DNA of 64,000 nucleotides from Flavobacterium cupreum (lineage in GTDB: Bacteria; Bacteroidota; Bacteroidia; Flavobacteriales; Flavobacteriaceae), in contig NZ_QWDM01000011.1 in NCBI RefSeq assembly GCF_003996965.1, forward strand, positions 124,001-188,000, given 5' to 3'. The notes beneath the pieces were generated by a model. It did no database searches and was not told where the DNA came from. It saw nothing but the letters and a program-made list of their open reading frames with translations. Positions 1-9,345 of the stretch are shown here, one piece after another. The number at the start of each line of letters is the position of its first letter. The stretch's first letter is position 1. A program made the translations under genes and the position numbers.

Positions 1-937
1 CCGAACCTGTTACCCATAACAGCCATGCGGCAACTCTTGTCGAAATTAAGCCCAATCAGCTTATGGCGGCGTGGTTTGGTGGGAAATATGAAGGCGCAAA
101 AGACGTGGGAATTTATTTTTCGCTGTATAAAGACAAAAAATGGTCCGTACCTCAGAATCTGATTCAGCCTGCCCTTATCAAAGGTGATACGTTGCCGTGC
201 TGGAATCCGGTATTATTCAAAAGCAAAAGTGATCATTTGTATTTGTTTTATAAAGTCGGAAAAAATCCGAGAGAATGGTTCGGCGCCATCATTACGTCGA
301 AAGATAATGGAGCGACCTGGAGTGCCGCAAAGTACCTGCCCGAAGGAATTCTCGGTCCAATCAAAAACAAACCAGTTGAGGTGGTTCCTGGCGTTATTTT
401 ATGCGGCAGCAGTACAGAAAGTACCGAAAACAACCAATGGCGGGTACATGTAGAAACGTACACAGAAGCAACCGATACCTGGGAGAAAATAGCGGTGGAA
501 GACAAAAAACAGTTTGATGTAATTCAGCCCACGTTTTTAGTGCACTCCAATAGCACGATTCAGATGTTATCGCGAAGCAAACACAATAAAATAATAACAA
601 GCTGGTCAAAAGACAATGGAAAAAACTGGGCGGAAACGGATAGTCTCAATGTGGTAAATTCCAATTCAGGAATTGATGCTTTAACGTTATCCAAAAAAGC
701 TTTTTTACTGGTCAATAATCCATTGCCGCAGGGAAAAGACTGGTTTAACGGACGTAATATCCTGGACGTGGAATATTCTTCAGACGGAATGGTATGGAAA
801 AGCTCTTTGATCTCGAAAACCAGAAGGGTGGAGAGTTCAGTTATCCCGCCATTATACAGACCACAGACGGAAAAATTCACGTTTTGTATACCTACAACAG
901 AAAATATATCAAACATGTCACATTTGACGTCATTTGA
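1..937 (+). pseudogene. Sialidase-like (BNR/Asp-box) exo-glycosidase, 5' cut by window edge and frameshifted near the 3' end
   Basis: The reading frame is open from base 3, so the gene begins before the window. The first visible residues (SHAATLVEI, then AAWFGG and DVGIY) are typical of the BNR_2 sialidase-like fold, a six-bladed propeller that usually cleaves terminal sugars. Asp-box repeats (SxDxGxTW) are visible as SKDNGATW, SWSKDNGKNW and SSDGMVW. The frame in use from base 3 runs to 941 with an un-family-like tail. Shifting frame at about 805-815 gives LENQKGGEFSYPAIIQ and then VLYTYNRKYIKHV, the expected family C-terminus, ending at 937. One base appears to be missing there. It could be a real mutation or a sequencing error. 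The substrate cannot be told from the sequence. Confidence 0.75.
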
Positions 938-968
938 ATAAAAAGGGGAAGCGGTAACTTCCTCTTTT

Positions 969-1808
969 TTAATGCATATATTTCACAAAATTAATGATGT
1001 ATTTGGTAGTCAGTTCCGGATATTGATGCTGCGGTCCGTGACCCGTTTCAGAATAGACGATCAGCTGTGCATTAACCATTTGATTAATGACAGGATACCA
1101 GTTTTCTACCGCAAAACTAATGTCATGATCTCCCGAAATAACCAGCACCGGTGTTTTTGTTTTTTTAAGCTGTTCCCTAAAGTTTAAAACATCTTCCCGA
1201 AAACCGTCTCCACCTGCGAAATACACCTGAAAAACATCCATAGTCGAAGGAATCTTTTTGACATCTATTTTTTTATGAATCCTTTCGTGCGAAGCTTTTG
1301 CAGCGGCGCGGCTTCTTTCTGATTTCGGTTCGAAAAACAAAACGACTTCATCCTCAAAATCATTGAGTGGTTTTAGGGCAGCATCCAGAAAAGCCTGCTC
1401 AAACGGAACCTCATTTTGACCCGGAGGATTGGTTCCCAGCAAAATAGCATGAGTGACCAGATTCGGATACAATAAAGTAGCGGCCTGAGCGACCAGTCCG
1501 CCGTAAGACCATCCTAAAACCATAAAAGTGCCCAGCTTCAGCCAGTCGGCAAGATCTTTAATGTCCTTCGCTACAATCGCAATGTCGGGCGCCATAGTCC
1601 CGCCGGAAGAACCAATTCCGGAGTAATCGAAAGTGATGACATTAAATCGTTTAGCCATCATTGTAATGAATAAAGGATCCCAGGTATCAAGAGTTCCTCG
1701 GAAACGGTTTACAAAAATGATCGTTTTTCCTTTGCCATACGAACGATATGCAATCTTTCGATCGCCCGTATCAGCAAAATGGGTCTCTGTTTCATAAAAT
1801 TTTTTCAT
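969..1808 (-). CDS. Alpha/beta hydrolase
   Basis: A 279-aa cytoplasmic protein without a signal peptide. The nucleophile elbow GWSYGG puts the catalytic Ser at residue 101. The strand before it carries DYSGIGSSGG. A late ISGDHD (acid) and ETGHGPQHQ (His) complete a normal catalytic triad. The region NRFRGTLDTWDP, where the oxyanion hole lies, is typical of the epoxide-hydrolase/haloperoxidase-like branch. It ends 32 bp from the convergent sialidase-like gene and is monocistronic. The substrate is unknown. Fold and catalytic residues are clear. Confidence 0.85.
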   Translation of the reverse strand: MKKFYETETHFADTGDRKIAYRSYGKGKTIIFVNRFRGTLDTWDPLFITMMAKRFNVITFDYSGIGSSGGTMAPDIAIVAKDIKDLADWLKLGTFMVLGWSYGGLVAQAATLLYPNLVTHAILLGTNPPGQNEVPFEQAFLDAALKPLNDFEDEVVLFFEPKSERSRAAAKASHERIHKKIDVKKIPSTMDVFQVYFAGGDGFREDVLNFREQLKKTKTPVLVISGDHDISFAVENWYPVINQMVNAQLIVYSETGHGPQHQYPELTTKYIINFVKYMH

Positions 1809-2163
1809 AATTATATTATAAAGATTGGAAAAAGATGAGTCGGTTTTTAAAGGGGATTTCTCCTGAAAAAATAAAATCCTTACTGCTCAGTTTTTCTGGT
1901 TGATTTAACGATCATCGAATCAGACAAAGATCAGACCAGATAGAAGAACGTGTAAAATGGGGATATTGCAGCTTTTACTACTTTTTGAATAATGGTATTT
2001 CGCTATTTTTTATTGATATTTCATGTATTGTCAAGGAAAAATCAAAATTGTTTAAATATAGTAAAATATTTAATAAACAAATATTAAGTAATTGTAATTC
2101 AGTGTTTTGATTTTGTTAAGTTGCTGCTTTAATCGGGTCTGGCGTGGTGTTAGATATAAAATT

Positions 2164-2310
2164 AATAGCCTCCGGCTTTAGCCGGAGGTTCTAATAAGGC
2201 AGTGCTGGCTTTAGCCGAATTCCGAAAAGAGTTTTGAATTGAGACCTATAGTTTTATTTGGCTAAAGCCTTGAAAGGAGTTCATTTGAACCTCCAGCTAA
2301 AGCAGGAGGC
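2164..2310. repeat. Palindromic GGCTTTAGCC intergenic element
   Basis: This is the only structure I see in the 669-bp gap 1809-2477. A hairpin CCTCCGGCT-TT-AGCCGGAGG lies at 2169-2188. A related hairpin (CCTCC-a-GCT-aa-AGC-a-GGAGG) lies at 2290-2309. Between them GGCTTTAGCC at 2207-2216 is the exact reverse complement of GGCTAAAGCC at 2260-2269. The block is thus nested and nearly symmetric, like the short palindromic repeats scattered in Flavobacterium genomes. The rest of the gap is AT-rich and shows no gene. Confidence 0.75.
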
Positions 2311-2477
2311 AATTCAAGTCATATTGAAAAAATAACCTTTAGATTCGGACAATGTTTTAAAATACATAGAATTCGGATAACAGTGGTCCTGAGCTAAACT
2401 GATAAATAAAAAAAATGCCTCTGAAAGTGCCGTGTAAGCAATTTCAAAAGCATTTTTAATAAAGCAGAAATCAGTAG

Positions 2478-3110
2478 TTATTTAATTTCTGTTATGAATT
2501 CATTTTGTGGAGTTCTCACTTTTTTCATGTTTACCAGCCAGTCGTTTGCCTCATCTCTGTAACCAAGCGTAAGAATGACAGCACTTTTAAGACCAAGTTC
2601 GTTCAGGCCTAATAATTTATCTACTTCAGCAGGCACAAACCCTTCCATAGGAGTCGCATCAACTTTTTGCTCAGCAGCGGCAGCGATGGCAAGACCAAAC
2701 GAAATATAAGCTTGTTTTGCTGCATGAATAGCATGCCATTCCTGACCAAGAGGCTCGTACATTCCCCAAAGCATTTTTTTATAATCGTCCATGGCTTCTG
2801 CCGGTAATCCTCTTTCTTTAACGGTTCTGTCGAATACCGCTGAAATTTTTTCCAAAGAATAGCTATCCCAGGCTGCGAAAACCAATACATGCGATGCATC
2901 AGTAATCTGACTCTGGTCAAAACCGACAGCCCTGATTTTTTCCTGTAATTCTTTATTCGAAATTACGAAAATCTGATAAGGCTGTAAACCGGATGAGGAA
3001 GGAGCTAGTTTTGCTGCTTCAAGGATATAATCTAATTTCTCCTGCGGAACAATTTGTCCGTTCATTTTTTTGGTAGCATAACGCCACTGAAGTGCTTCTA
3101 TTAAGGCCAT
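2478..3110 (-). CDS. NAD(P)H-dependent nitroreductase family oxidoreductase
   Basis: A 210-aa FMN-dependent reductase of the NfsB/nitroreductase family. It starts MALIEALQWRYATKKMNG, where the early Arg is the usual FMN-phosphate contact, and continues LDYILEAAKLAPSSSGLQPYQIFVI, the classic family N-terminal block. The C-terminal LGYRDEANDW matches the family ending. I chose the ATG at 3110. The longer open frame to 3278 adds 56 hydrophobic, non-family residues that would overlap the divergent regulator. The HxlR gene starts 109 bp away on the other strand and probably regulates it, an arrangement common for redox or electrophile-responsive reductases. Confidence 0.88.
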   Translation of the reverse strand: MALIEALQWRYATKKMNGQIVPQEKLDYILEAAKLAPSSSGLQPYQIFVISNKELQEKIRAVGFDQSQITDASHVLVFAAWDSYSLEKISAVFDRTVKERGLPAEAMDDYKKMLWGMYEPLGQEWHAIHAAKQAYISFGLAIAAAAEQKVDATPMEGFVPAEVDKLLGLNELGLKSAVILTLGYRDEANDWLVNMKKVRTPQNEFITEIK

Positions 3111-3218
3111 ATTTTTATTAAAGTTTAAAATTCCTGTCAAAAGTAAAGACTTTAAGTTTATTTTTGTCATCTGATTACCAAAAGTAACTGTGACATCGGG
3201 GTAACTAACTAACATACT

Positions 3219-3575
3219 ATGATAAAAGAGCCAGAACACGACCAGCAAAAATGCAACAAAAACATCATGGCTGTGCACGATGCCATGGATATTCTCAACG
3301 GAAGATGGAAGATTTCGATTATTGCTTCCCTTTGTTTTAATACTTTACGATTTACCGATCTTTTAAGGGAAGTGGAAGGCATTTCGGGTAAGATGCTGAG
3401 CAGGGAACTCAAAAATCTGGAAGAAAACCAATTAGTAACGCGAACGGTTTTAAACACACAGCCCATAACGGTCGAATATGAGCTGACGGAATATGGGCAT
3501 ACCTTAAAAGAAGTGATCGAATCACTGGCAAAATGGGGTCACAACCATAGAAAAAAAATAACAGGTAAACTGTAA
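3219..3575 (+). CDS. HxlR-family winged-helix transcriptional regulator
   Basis: 118 aa. The family core is easy to read: AMDILNGRWKISIIASL, then RFTDLLREVEGISGKMLSRELKNLEENQLVTR, the recognition helix and wing. YELTEYGHTLKEVIESLAKWG follows. HxlR proteins are small dimers that often sense electrophiles or disulfide stress through a Cys near the N-terminus. Here a Cys lies at residue 12 (QQKCNKN). Divergent from the nitroreductase, it most likely controls that promoter and its own. It ends 3 bp before the convergent MarR gene. Confidence 0.87.
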   Translation: MIKEPEHDQQKCNKNIMAVHDAMDILNGRWKISIIASLCFNTLRFTDLLREVEGISGKMLSRELKNLEENQLVTRTVLNTQPITVEYELTEYGHTLKEVIESLAKWGHNHRKKITGKL

Positions 3576-3578
3576 TAT

Positions 3579-4052
3579 TTACCTGCTGCGCTCCGAAACA
3601 CGCTGAAAAAAGCCTTGTGTCGCTAATTTTTGTTCGGCTTCTTCGATGGCTTTTAAAAGATTGTTTTGGTTATCAGCAATTTCGGCCAGCGTGTTTTTCA
3701 TGACCGTCCACACCGGCTGCATTTTTTCAACCAGTTCTTTTCCTTTTGGAGTCAGCACAATTAATCTTTTTCGCTCGTCTGATTTATCTTTTTTAGAACT
3801 GATGATTTTTAGTTTTTCAAGCTCTTTCAGTAAACTGATCGTCGAAGGGTGAGAATAACCAATTTCGTTTGCAATTTCAACCACGCTCAGCATTTCTTTG
3901 ATATGTAAAGTATAAATTACAGGAAACCACTTAGGCTCAAAATCAATATCAAAAGATTTATAAACCAAAGCACCATCTTTACGCAATTGCTCACTTAAGC
4001 GCTGTAATCGGGTTGACAGCGCAAGAGTTCCTATTTCATCAATTATATTCAT
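3579..4052 (-). CDS. MarR-family transcriptional regulator
   Basis: 157 aa winged-helix protein. IANEIGYSHPSTISLLKELEKLKIISSKKDKSDERKRL is cut here into its parts: the HTH (IANEIGYSHPSTISLLKEL), then the wing with the conserved D-R-K (KSDERKRLIVLTPKG). The C-terminal helix would dimerise. Its start codon overlaps the stop of the upstream acetyltransferase by 4 bp (4049-4052), so the two are translationally coupled. The operon promoter carries a perfect palindrome, which suggests autorepression. The ligand is unknown. Confidence 0.85.
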   Translation of the reverse strand: MNIIDEIGTLALSTRLQRLSEQLRKDGALVYKSFDIDFEPKWFPVIYTLHIKEMLSVVEIANEIGYSHPSTISLLKELEKLKIISSKKDKSDERKRLIVLTPKGKELVEKMQPVWTVMKNTLAEIADNQNNLLKAIEEAEQKLATQGFFQRVSERSR

Positions 4053-4540
4053 TTGGTCTGATTTAGTTGTAAGTGACAGAACACATTGTCAGGTCTCATT
4101 ATTGGAAAATCATCCGGTAGTGTTTCTTTTGGGATGGTAATGAAATTATTCCTTTCATAAAATCGCAATGCAGCCTGTAATATAGTAACGGTTCCTAAAT
4201 ATAAGTTTTTTAAGCCGTTTTCTTCACTATATTGTATTAATTGTTCCAATAGTTGCTGGGCGATACTATATTCTTTTCCTCTGAATTCTTTTCGCACAAA
4301 CATCTTTCTGATGGCTCCGGCTTCTGCACTGAATTTTACCAAAGCTATAGTCCCCACCAGTTTTCCATCAATAAAAGCACCCAGGAAACAGCCTCCCGAC
4401 TCGAAATAAAAGTCTTTGATGTTTAATAAATCGGGCTGATCTTCAAGGGTAATCGGCACATTGAATTCCTTCTGCTGAATATTTAAAATCAAATCAACGA
4501 TTTCTTTTTCATATTCATTCTGGATAAGTTTTATTTCCAT
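4049..4540 (-). CDS. GNAT-family N-acetyltransferase
   Basis: 163 aa. The GNAT fold is shown by GTIALVKFSAEAGAIRKMFV (beta4), then FRGKEYSIAQQLLEQLIQY in place of the acetyl-CoA binding R/Q-x-x-G-x-G/A loop, and YLGTVTILQAALRFYERNNF (the late strand/helix with the usual Y). It is the first gene of a two-gene operon with a MarR regulator whose start it overlaps by 4 bp. MarR/GNAT pairs and fusions are a common arrangement. The acceptor substrate cannot be inferred. Confidence 0.85.
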   Translation of the reverse strand: MEIKLIQNEYEKEIVDLILNIQQKEFNVPITLEDQPDLLNIKDFYFESGGCFLGAFIDGKLVGTIALVKFSAEAGAIRKMFVRKEFRGKEYSIAQQLLEQLIQYSEENGLKNLYLGTVTILQAALRFYERNNFITIPKETLPDDFPIMRPDNVFCHLQLNQTK

Positions 4541-4565
4541 TTTTATTTCAGATTAGATATAGGTA

Positions 4566-4597
4566 CAAAACTACGTAGTTGAATACATATATCCAAA
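4566..4597 (-). promoter_or_regulatory. Promoter of the GNAT-MarR operon with a 12-bp palindrome over the -7 box
   Basis: On the minus strand TAGTTTTG (4566-4573) fits the Bacteroidota -7 box TAnnTTTG. TTTGG (4593-4597) sits 20 bp upstream as the -33 box. The perfect palindrome AACTACGTAGTT (4569-4580) overlaps the -7 box, 29 bp before the start codon. It is a natural operator for the MarR protein of the same operon. Promoter and palindrome are seen directly; binding is inferred. Confidence 0.6.
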
Positions 4598-4699
4598 TAA
4601 AAAAACTGAAAAGTACATAAAAAGACTTTTCAGTTAATGATTATGGTCATTGATCAAAGATGAAAAACTTCATTCTTCATCTCTGATAAATTGTTCTTC

Positions 4700-5968
4700 T
4701 TATTTTGCAATTTTATAGATTTTAGCATTTGCACCATCTGTAACAGCATACAAAGCGCCGTCTTTTCCTTCTAAGACATCTCTAAAACGGCTGTTGGCAG
4801 CTGTAAGTAATCTTTCTTCGGCCACTACCACATTGTCTTTAAGTACAAGTCGTACCACATGCTGACCGCTTAATGCAGCAGCAAATAAATTATTTTTCCA
4901 CTCCGGAATTAAATTTCCTGAGTAAAAAGTAATTCCGCTTGGCGAAACTACAGGATCCCAGTAATAAACCGGTTGTTCCATACCGCTTTTGGTTGTAATA
5001 CCATCCCCGATTTTTGCACCGCTGTATTCAAGACCATAGGTAATGGTTGGCCAGCCGTAATTTTTGCCAGCTGCAACTCTGTTGATTTCATCACCTCCAA
5101 GCGGACCATGTTCTGACTCCCAAAGTTCTCCGGTTACAGGATGTATGGCAAGTCCCTGAGGATTTCTGTGTCCGTAGGAATAAATTTCAGGCAAAACTCC
5201 AGTTTGTCCGATAAAAGGATTTCCCGCAGCAGGTTCACCGTTTTTGGTAATACGTACAATTTTACCCAGAGCAGCATCTAACTTTTGAGCCAAAGGTCTT
5301 GATTCCAGTTCAGAACGTTCTCCTGTACTCACAAAAAGATTTCCCTGTGCATCCCAGACTAAACGTGAGCCATAGTGTTTTGCACTGTTAAATTCCGGAA
5401 TAGCTTTATAGATTGTAACGGCACCTTCGATTTTGGTTTCATCAGCAGACAATTTTCCTTTTGCAACAGCGGTAGCAGTCCCGCCACTTCCCTGAAAAGC
5501 ATAACTCCAATAGATCATTCTGTTCGTTGCAAAGGCAGGATCAACGGCAACATCAAGTAAACCTCCCTGTTCTGCATTATTTACAGGTAATATTCCGGTA
5601 ATCGCAGCGCCAACAGTTCCGGACTGAGTAACAATTCTCATGGTACCTGCTTTTTGAGTTACTATAATTCTTCCGTCAGGTAAATTATCCATTCCCCATG
5701 GATTGGTCAGACCTTCTGCAAAAACTTTACTGGTATAAGCTGTTTCGGTTTTTATCCCGGCAATTCTGGTTTGTCCTTTAAATGCCGGAGCATAAGTGGA
5801 GTTTGCAGGTTTCGTTTCTACCGGAGGAAGTGTCCCGACAGGTACATCATCGTCGTCATCACCATCATTATTGTTATCGTCATTATTGCAGGATAACTGG
5901 GTAAGTGCTAAGAATAAAACAGAAAGATATACGAAAATATTCTGCTTTTTTAGAAATGGGTTTTTCAT
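4700..5968 (-). CDS. PQQ-dependent sugar dehydrogenase-like lipoprotein (glucose/sorbosone dehydrogenase family)
   Basis: 422 aa. A lipoprotein signal ends in LTQLSC (Cys 27), followed by a very acidic N/D-rich linker that tethers the domain to the membrane. The beta-propeller then shows family motifs: LTNPWGMDNLPDGRIIVTQ, GGLLDVAVDPAF, GSRLVWDAQGNLFVSTGE, YGHRNPQGLAIHP and ELWESEHGPLGGDEINR. These match the YliI/soluble glucose dehydrogenase group that oxidises aldoses with PQQ. No PQQ synthesis genes are in the window, so the cofactor would be scavenged or made elsewhere. It is monocistronic. Confidence 0.85.
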   Translation of the reverse strand: MKNPFLKKQNIFVYLSVLFLALTQLSCNNDDNNNDGDDDDDVPVGTLPPVETKPANSTYAPAFKGQTRIAGIKTETAYTSKVFAEGLTNPWGMDNLPDGRIIVTQKAGTMRIVTQSGTVGAAITGILPVNNAEQGGLLDVAVDPAFATNRMIYWSYAFQGSGGTATAVAKGKLSADETKIEGAVTIYKAIPEFNSAKHYGSRLVWDAQGNLFVSTGERSELESRPLAQKLDAALGKIVRITKNGEPAAGNPFIGQTGVLPEIYSYGHRNPQGLAIHPVTGELWESEHGPLGGDEINRVAAGKNYGWPTITYGLEYSGAKIGDGITTKSGMEQPVYYWDPVVSPSGITFYSGNLIPEWKNNLFAAALSGQHVVRLVLKDNVVVAEERLLTAANSRFRDVLEGKDGALYAVTDGANAKIYKIAK

Positions 5969-6146
5969 AATGTAAATTTTTTAATGTTAAAATTAAGGCA
6001 ATATAAATATAACCCTCTTTAAGATAATTTTATTATTTTGTGATTTACATAATTCCCATGTTTGGGGTAAGAAGGGTGTTAAAATTGAAAATACAGATCT
6101 GTTTATGAGTGTATTACGGTTTTTAGTTTTTCTAAATTTTAAAAAA

Positions 6147-7367
6147 CTAAAACAATTCTAACTGATTTCCTGGATTTGCAGGTTTGGTTTTTGGAGGTTT
6201 GGCCTCGCCAAAAATAGTTCTTCCACCGTAGAGATGTGATTCGTTTCTTTCTTTTTGAATCAAAGCATCAAAATTAGTATTTGGGGTAAAACCTTCTTCT
6301 GCGTTTCGGGAAATTTCAGATAATTTTCGAATCGCATCGACTTTATCACTGTTGCCAATTTTGGCACGGTTAATTGCTCTTTGTAAAGTCGTAATTGTTT
6401 CATCGTAAATCTTTAACGGAACGGGGAAAGGATGACCGTCTTTTCCGCCGTGCGCAAAAGAAAAGCGGGCAGGATCCTCAAAACGTGTTGGTGTTCCGTA
6501 AATAATTTCGCTTACTAAGGCTAAGGATTGTAAGGCTCTTGGTCCCATTCCTTTTAGAAGCAGCAGTTCCTCAAAATCTTTCGGTTTGTTTTCGTGTGTC
6601 GCCCATAACATGGCACCGAGTCGTTTCATATTAACATCTTCCATTCTGACATCGTGATGGGACGGCATAGAGAGATGCTGCATTTCCTTCATGATTTTGG
6701 TCGGGGATTCTTTCGATAATTCTAAAATACCAGCCCTGGATTTCTCTGCGGTTCCGGCGGTAAGATTAAGGATGGAACCCTGATTTTCGCCATAGATAAA
6801 GGTATGAGGTTCGTTGATAAAGGATTTTAAATCCTGGGAATGCCAGTGGTATCTTCTGGCCGTTTTGGAATTCGGGTTCATTCCCTGCTGGATCACCGCC
6901 CATTGTCCTTTATTATCCACAATAAAATTATGCTGGTACAACTGAAAACCATCCTGAATGGCCGTGTTGTCTACTTTGGCAGTAAGCCTGCTGCAATTCG
7001 CCAGATCATTACCGTCAAGCCCGGTTCTTTCGCCTACAAACAAAAGTTCTTTCGGAGTGAGCATGGAATGTTTGCCTTTTCCGCCACAGATATAAATTCC
7101 GAGTTCTTTTGAATGTGGATTGACGGATTTTTTTAAAGCACCCAAAACCGAAGTCGTTATTCCCGAAGAGTGCCAGTCCATGCCCATAACTGCCCCAAAA
7201 CTCTGAAACCAGAACGGATTGCTCAGCTTGCTGATAACTTCAGAGGTTGAAAATTCCATGGCAATGGTCTCGACGATCGCAAAGCCAAGTTTTGACATAC
7301 GGTCAGCGAGCCATAAAGGAACATGTCCATAATGTAAAGGAAGATCTGCCGTACCGGAACGTTTCAT
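6147..7367 (-). CDS. DUF763 domain protein
   Basis: 406 aa. The start MKRSGTADLPLHYGHVPLWL and the later GKGKHSMLTPKELLFVGERTGLD are characteristic of DUF763, a family shared by archaea and some bacteria. HSQDLKSFINEPHTFI and FEELLLLKGMGPRALQSLALVSE follow. The second resembles a helix-hairpin-helix (LLLKGMGPRALQSLA), which hints at nucleic-acid binding. Its biochemical role is not established. It is monocistronic and has no signal peptide. Confidence 0.8.
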   Translation of the reverse strand: MKRSGTADLPLHYGHVPLWLADRMSKLGFAIVETIAMEFSTSEVISKLSNPFWFQSFGAVMGMDWHSSGITTSVLGALKKSVNPHSKELGIYICGGKGKHSMLTPKELLFVGERTGLDGNDLANCSRLTAKVDNTAIQDGFQLYQHNFIVDNKGQWAVIQQGMNPNSKTARRYHWHSQDLKSFINEPHTFIYGENQGSILNLTAGTAEKSRAGILELSKESPTKIMKEMQHLSMPSHHDVRMEDVNMKRLGAMLWATHENKPKDFEELLLLKGMGPRALQSLALVSEIIYGTPTRFEDPARFSFAHGGKDGHPFPVPLKIYDETITTLQRAINRAKIGNSDKVDAIRKLSEISRNAEEGFTPNTNFDALIQKERNESHLYGGRTIFGEAKPPKTKPANPGNQLELF

Positions 7368-7503
7368 AGAGAAGATTTGGATGGCTGTAAAATTACAAAA
7401 AAAGAGAAGGGAAAGCTGTTAAAGGATTATCCGGTTTTAGACAGGAAAGGATGAATTTGAAGGTTTTTGTTAAAAGGAAAATAGGTCTTGCCAGGAACAT
7501 TTC

Positions 7504-8547
7504 CTATCGATTCCATCGGGCCGGAGAATATCCCAGTGAAATGCCGCCCCAGTAATGAAAATCTTTACCTCCGCTATATTCCCTGCTTCTTCCGTATAGG
7601 GCATATTTTAAATAAAACCGGTCTTTGATCAATAGATTTACTCCGGCACTAACATCAAATACAATGCGATTGACATCGCTATGCGGAATTTTATAAATGC
7701 TGTGATCGCTGAACAGTAACCCTTCTAACGTAGCGTTGTAAGCCACAGCCCTGATTTCAGGTGTGATAAAAACATTCATTCGGATGGCAGGAAAAATAAG
7801 ATTTGTTTTTTTTAGAAAAGTGCCCGGAACACTGGGAGAATAGTCCTGCATAATGCCGCTGTTTAGATTAAACAGATTTATTTTTACTCCTCCTTTTACA
7901 TTGGCAGTATAGTTTCCGGCTTCTGCTCCGGCACGCAAACGCAATTGGAGCCAGCTGCATTTTCCATCGGGATTAAGTCCCGCAAAGACGGGATACTCCA
8001 GTCGTGCATTATAATTAAAAATAAAAGATCCTTTGTATCCTATCTGATTGTCCCAGCCCATGGGCACATCCCGTGTGGATCCGAACCAATGATGTTTATG
8101 AATGTAAGATTGTGCATTGCCGGGCAGGGAAGTACCTATGGCACCAATGACAATTTCACTTTGCAACACGGCTCCCGTGACCAGATTATAGGAAGTGTTT
8201 CCGAAATTCAGGAACATGAGGGAAGCGTAAGGCCTGTCGTTGGTTATAGGTTCTGATGCTGCTAAATTTTGGGGTGTGTACGCTGTTCCTCCAATGCCAA
8301 TGTGCTGAATCGTCAGTGATTCTTCCGGTTTTTTGTATTTAAAAAAAGGAAACCATTTTACCAGTTCAGCAAACTGCACTTCTAATTTGGCACTTCCGGT
8401 ATAATTTTCATCTTTATTATTAATGGCTAAAAAATCATTTTCAGTGGTAAAGAGTACCTGAAAACCCTTTCCCTGAGCCTTTACATCAGAAAGAAAAAGC
8501 AGCAGTACGATCAATAATACAGGACGAAATAAGGAATTGCTATTCAT
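7504..8547 (-). CDS. LpxR-like outer-membrane protein (DUF2219, putative lipid A deacylase)
   Basis: 347 aa. A signal peptide ends near SDVKAQ. The mature protein starts with the LpxR signature TENDFLAINNKDENYTGS, containing the Asn-Asp pair and the 'Y-T-x-G' segment. A later QSYIHKHHWFG supplies the His region, and alternating beta strands run to the C-terminus. LpxR removes the 3'-acyloxyacyl group from lipid A at the outer-membrane surface. Members in Bacteroidota have not been assigned a substrate, so the activity here is inferred from family. Confidence 0.75.
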   Translation of the reverse strand: MNSNSLFRPVLLIVLLLFLSDVKAQGKGFQVLFTTENDFLAINNKDENYTGSAKLEVQFAELVKWFPFFKYKKPEESLTIQHIGIGGTAYTPQNLAASEPITNDRPYASLMFLNFGNTSYNLVTGAVLQSEIVIGAIGTSLPGNAQSYIHKHHWFGSTRDVPMGWDNQIGYKGSFIFNYNARLEYPVFAGLNPDGKCSWLQLRLRAGAEAGNYTANVKGGVKINLFNLNSGIMQDYSPSVPGTFLKKTNLIFPAIRMNVFITPEIRAVAYNATLEGLLFSDHSIYKIPHSDVNRIVFDVSAGVNLLIKDRFYLKYALYGRSREYSGGKDFHYWGGISLGYSPARWNR

Positions 8548-8664
8548 ATTATCAGGCTTTAATATGGTAAGTAGTTGATGTGTCTTTGGTTTGATATTTA
8601 TTTCTTTATGCTAAAATAGAGAGAAAATGAGTACAATTTTTAAAATTAGCCCAAACTTTAAAGT

Positions 8665-8700
8665 AAAAAACCTGTAAACAATATATTTACAGGTTTTTTT
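8665..8700 (-). terminator. Rho-independent terminator after the cupin gene
   Basis: A 14-bp A/T-flanked stem (AAAAAACCTGTAAA and its complement) encloses a 7-nt loop, 84-119 bp past the cupin stop. Its CCTGTAAACAA half recurs in the terminator at 11805-11842. Confidence 0.75.
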
Positions 8701-8783
8701 AAGTTTATATGTAAAGCAAAATCTTAATACTTAATTTAATTTTCGAAAGCATACCGATTTCGATTGAAATACTAATTTTACGG

Positions 8784-9209
8784 CTACTTATTGCTAATTG
8801 ATGCTATGGCACTTTGGTATTCTTCATCTGTGACAACCTGAAGCCAGGTGACCTGCAAATCGTCTTTGTAGTTTGTAATGGCAATATGGGTCATGTTTGT
8901 ATTTTCTGAAGCTCCATGCCAGTGTTCGACATCCTCCGGAATATTGATCACATCCCCTTTTTTAATAATCTTGGCCGGTTGATTTTTTTCCTGATAATAT
9001 CCCTGGCCTTCAGTAACAAGTAAGACCTGACCTTTAGGATGTGTATGCCAGTTAGTTCGCGCTTTGGCATCAAAGCTGACACTTCCTGCCGAAAATTCGT
9101 TGTTTTTGTCTCTCGCGATTAGTGCTGTTAAAAAAGCTTCTCCGCTAAACCAGTCATTAGGTAATTTGTTGCCTTTTGGAAAAAGGGTATCGTTATTTTC
9201 GGTCGTCAT
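8784..9209 (-). CDS. Cupin-domain protein
   Basis: 141 aa single-domain cupin. Metal ligands of motif 1 are in WHTHPKGQ (His55, His57, Gln61). Motif 2 is GDVINIPEDVEHWHG (His96 or His98). It resembles the stand-alone cupins that accompany carboxymuconolactone-decarboxylase-like proteins in redox-responsive loci, but none lies beside it here. No signal peptide. The substrate is unknown. Confidence 0.85.
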   Translation of the reverse strand: MTTENNDTLFPKGNKLPNDWFSGEAFLTALIARDKNNEFSAGSVSFDAKARTNWHTHPKGQVLLVTEGQGYYQEKNQPAKIIKKGDVINIPEDVEHWHGASENTNMTHIAITNYKDDLQVTWLQVVTDEEYQSAIASISNK

Positions 9210-9345
9210 TTTTTTCTGAATTTTTAATTATACAAGCCGGTAACTAAAGTTGCTGGCGGCCTGGTATAAAGTTAAGAGTTGAATTTTAATTAACTTCAGT
9301 TTTTTAGATAAAATCAGACTAAGAATATTTCAATTCACTTGTAAA

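Noticed and set aside
2478..3278. Longer nitroreductase start at 3278
   Set aside because: The added 56 residues are hydrophobic, unlike the family, and overlap the divergent HxlR gene.
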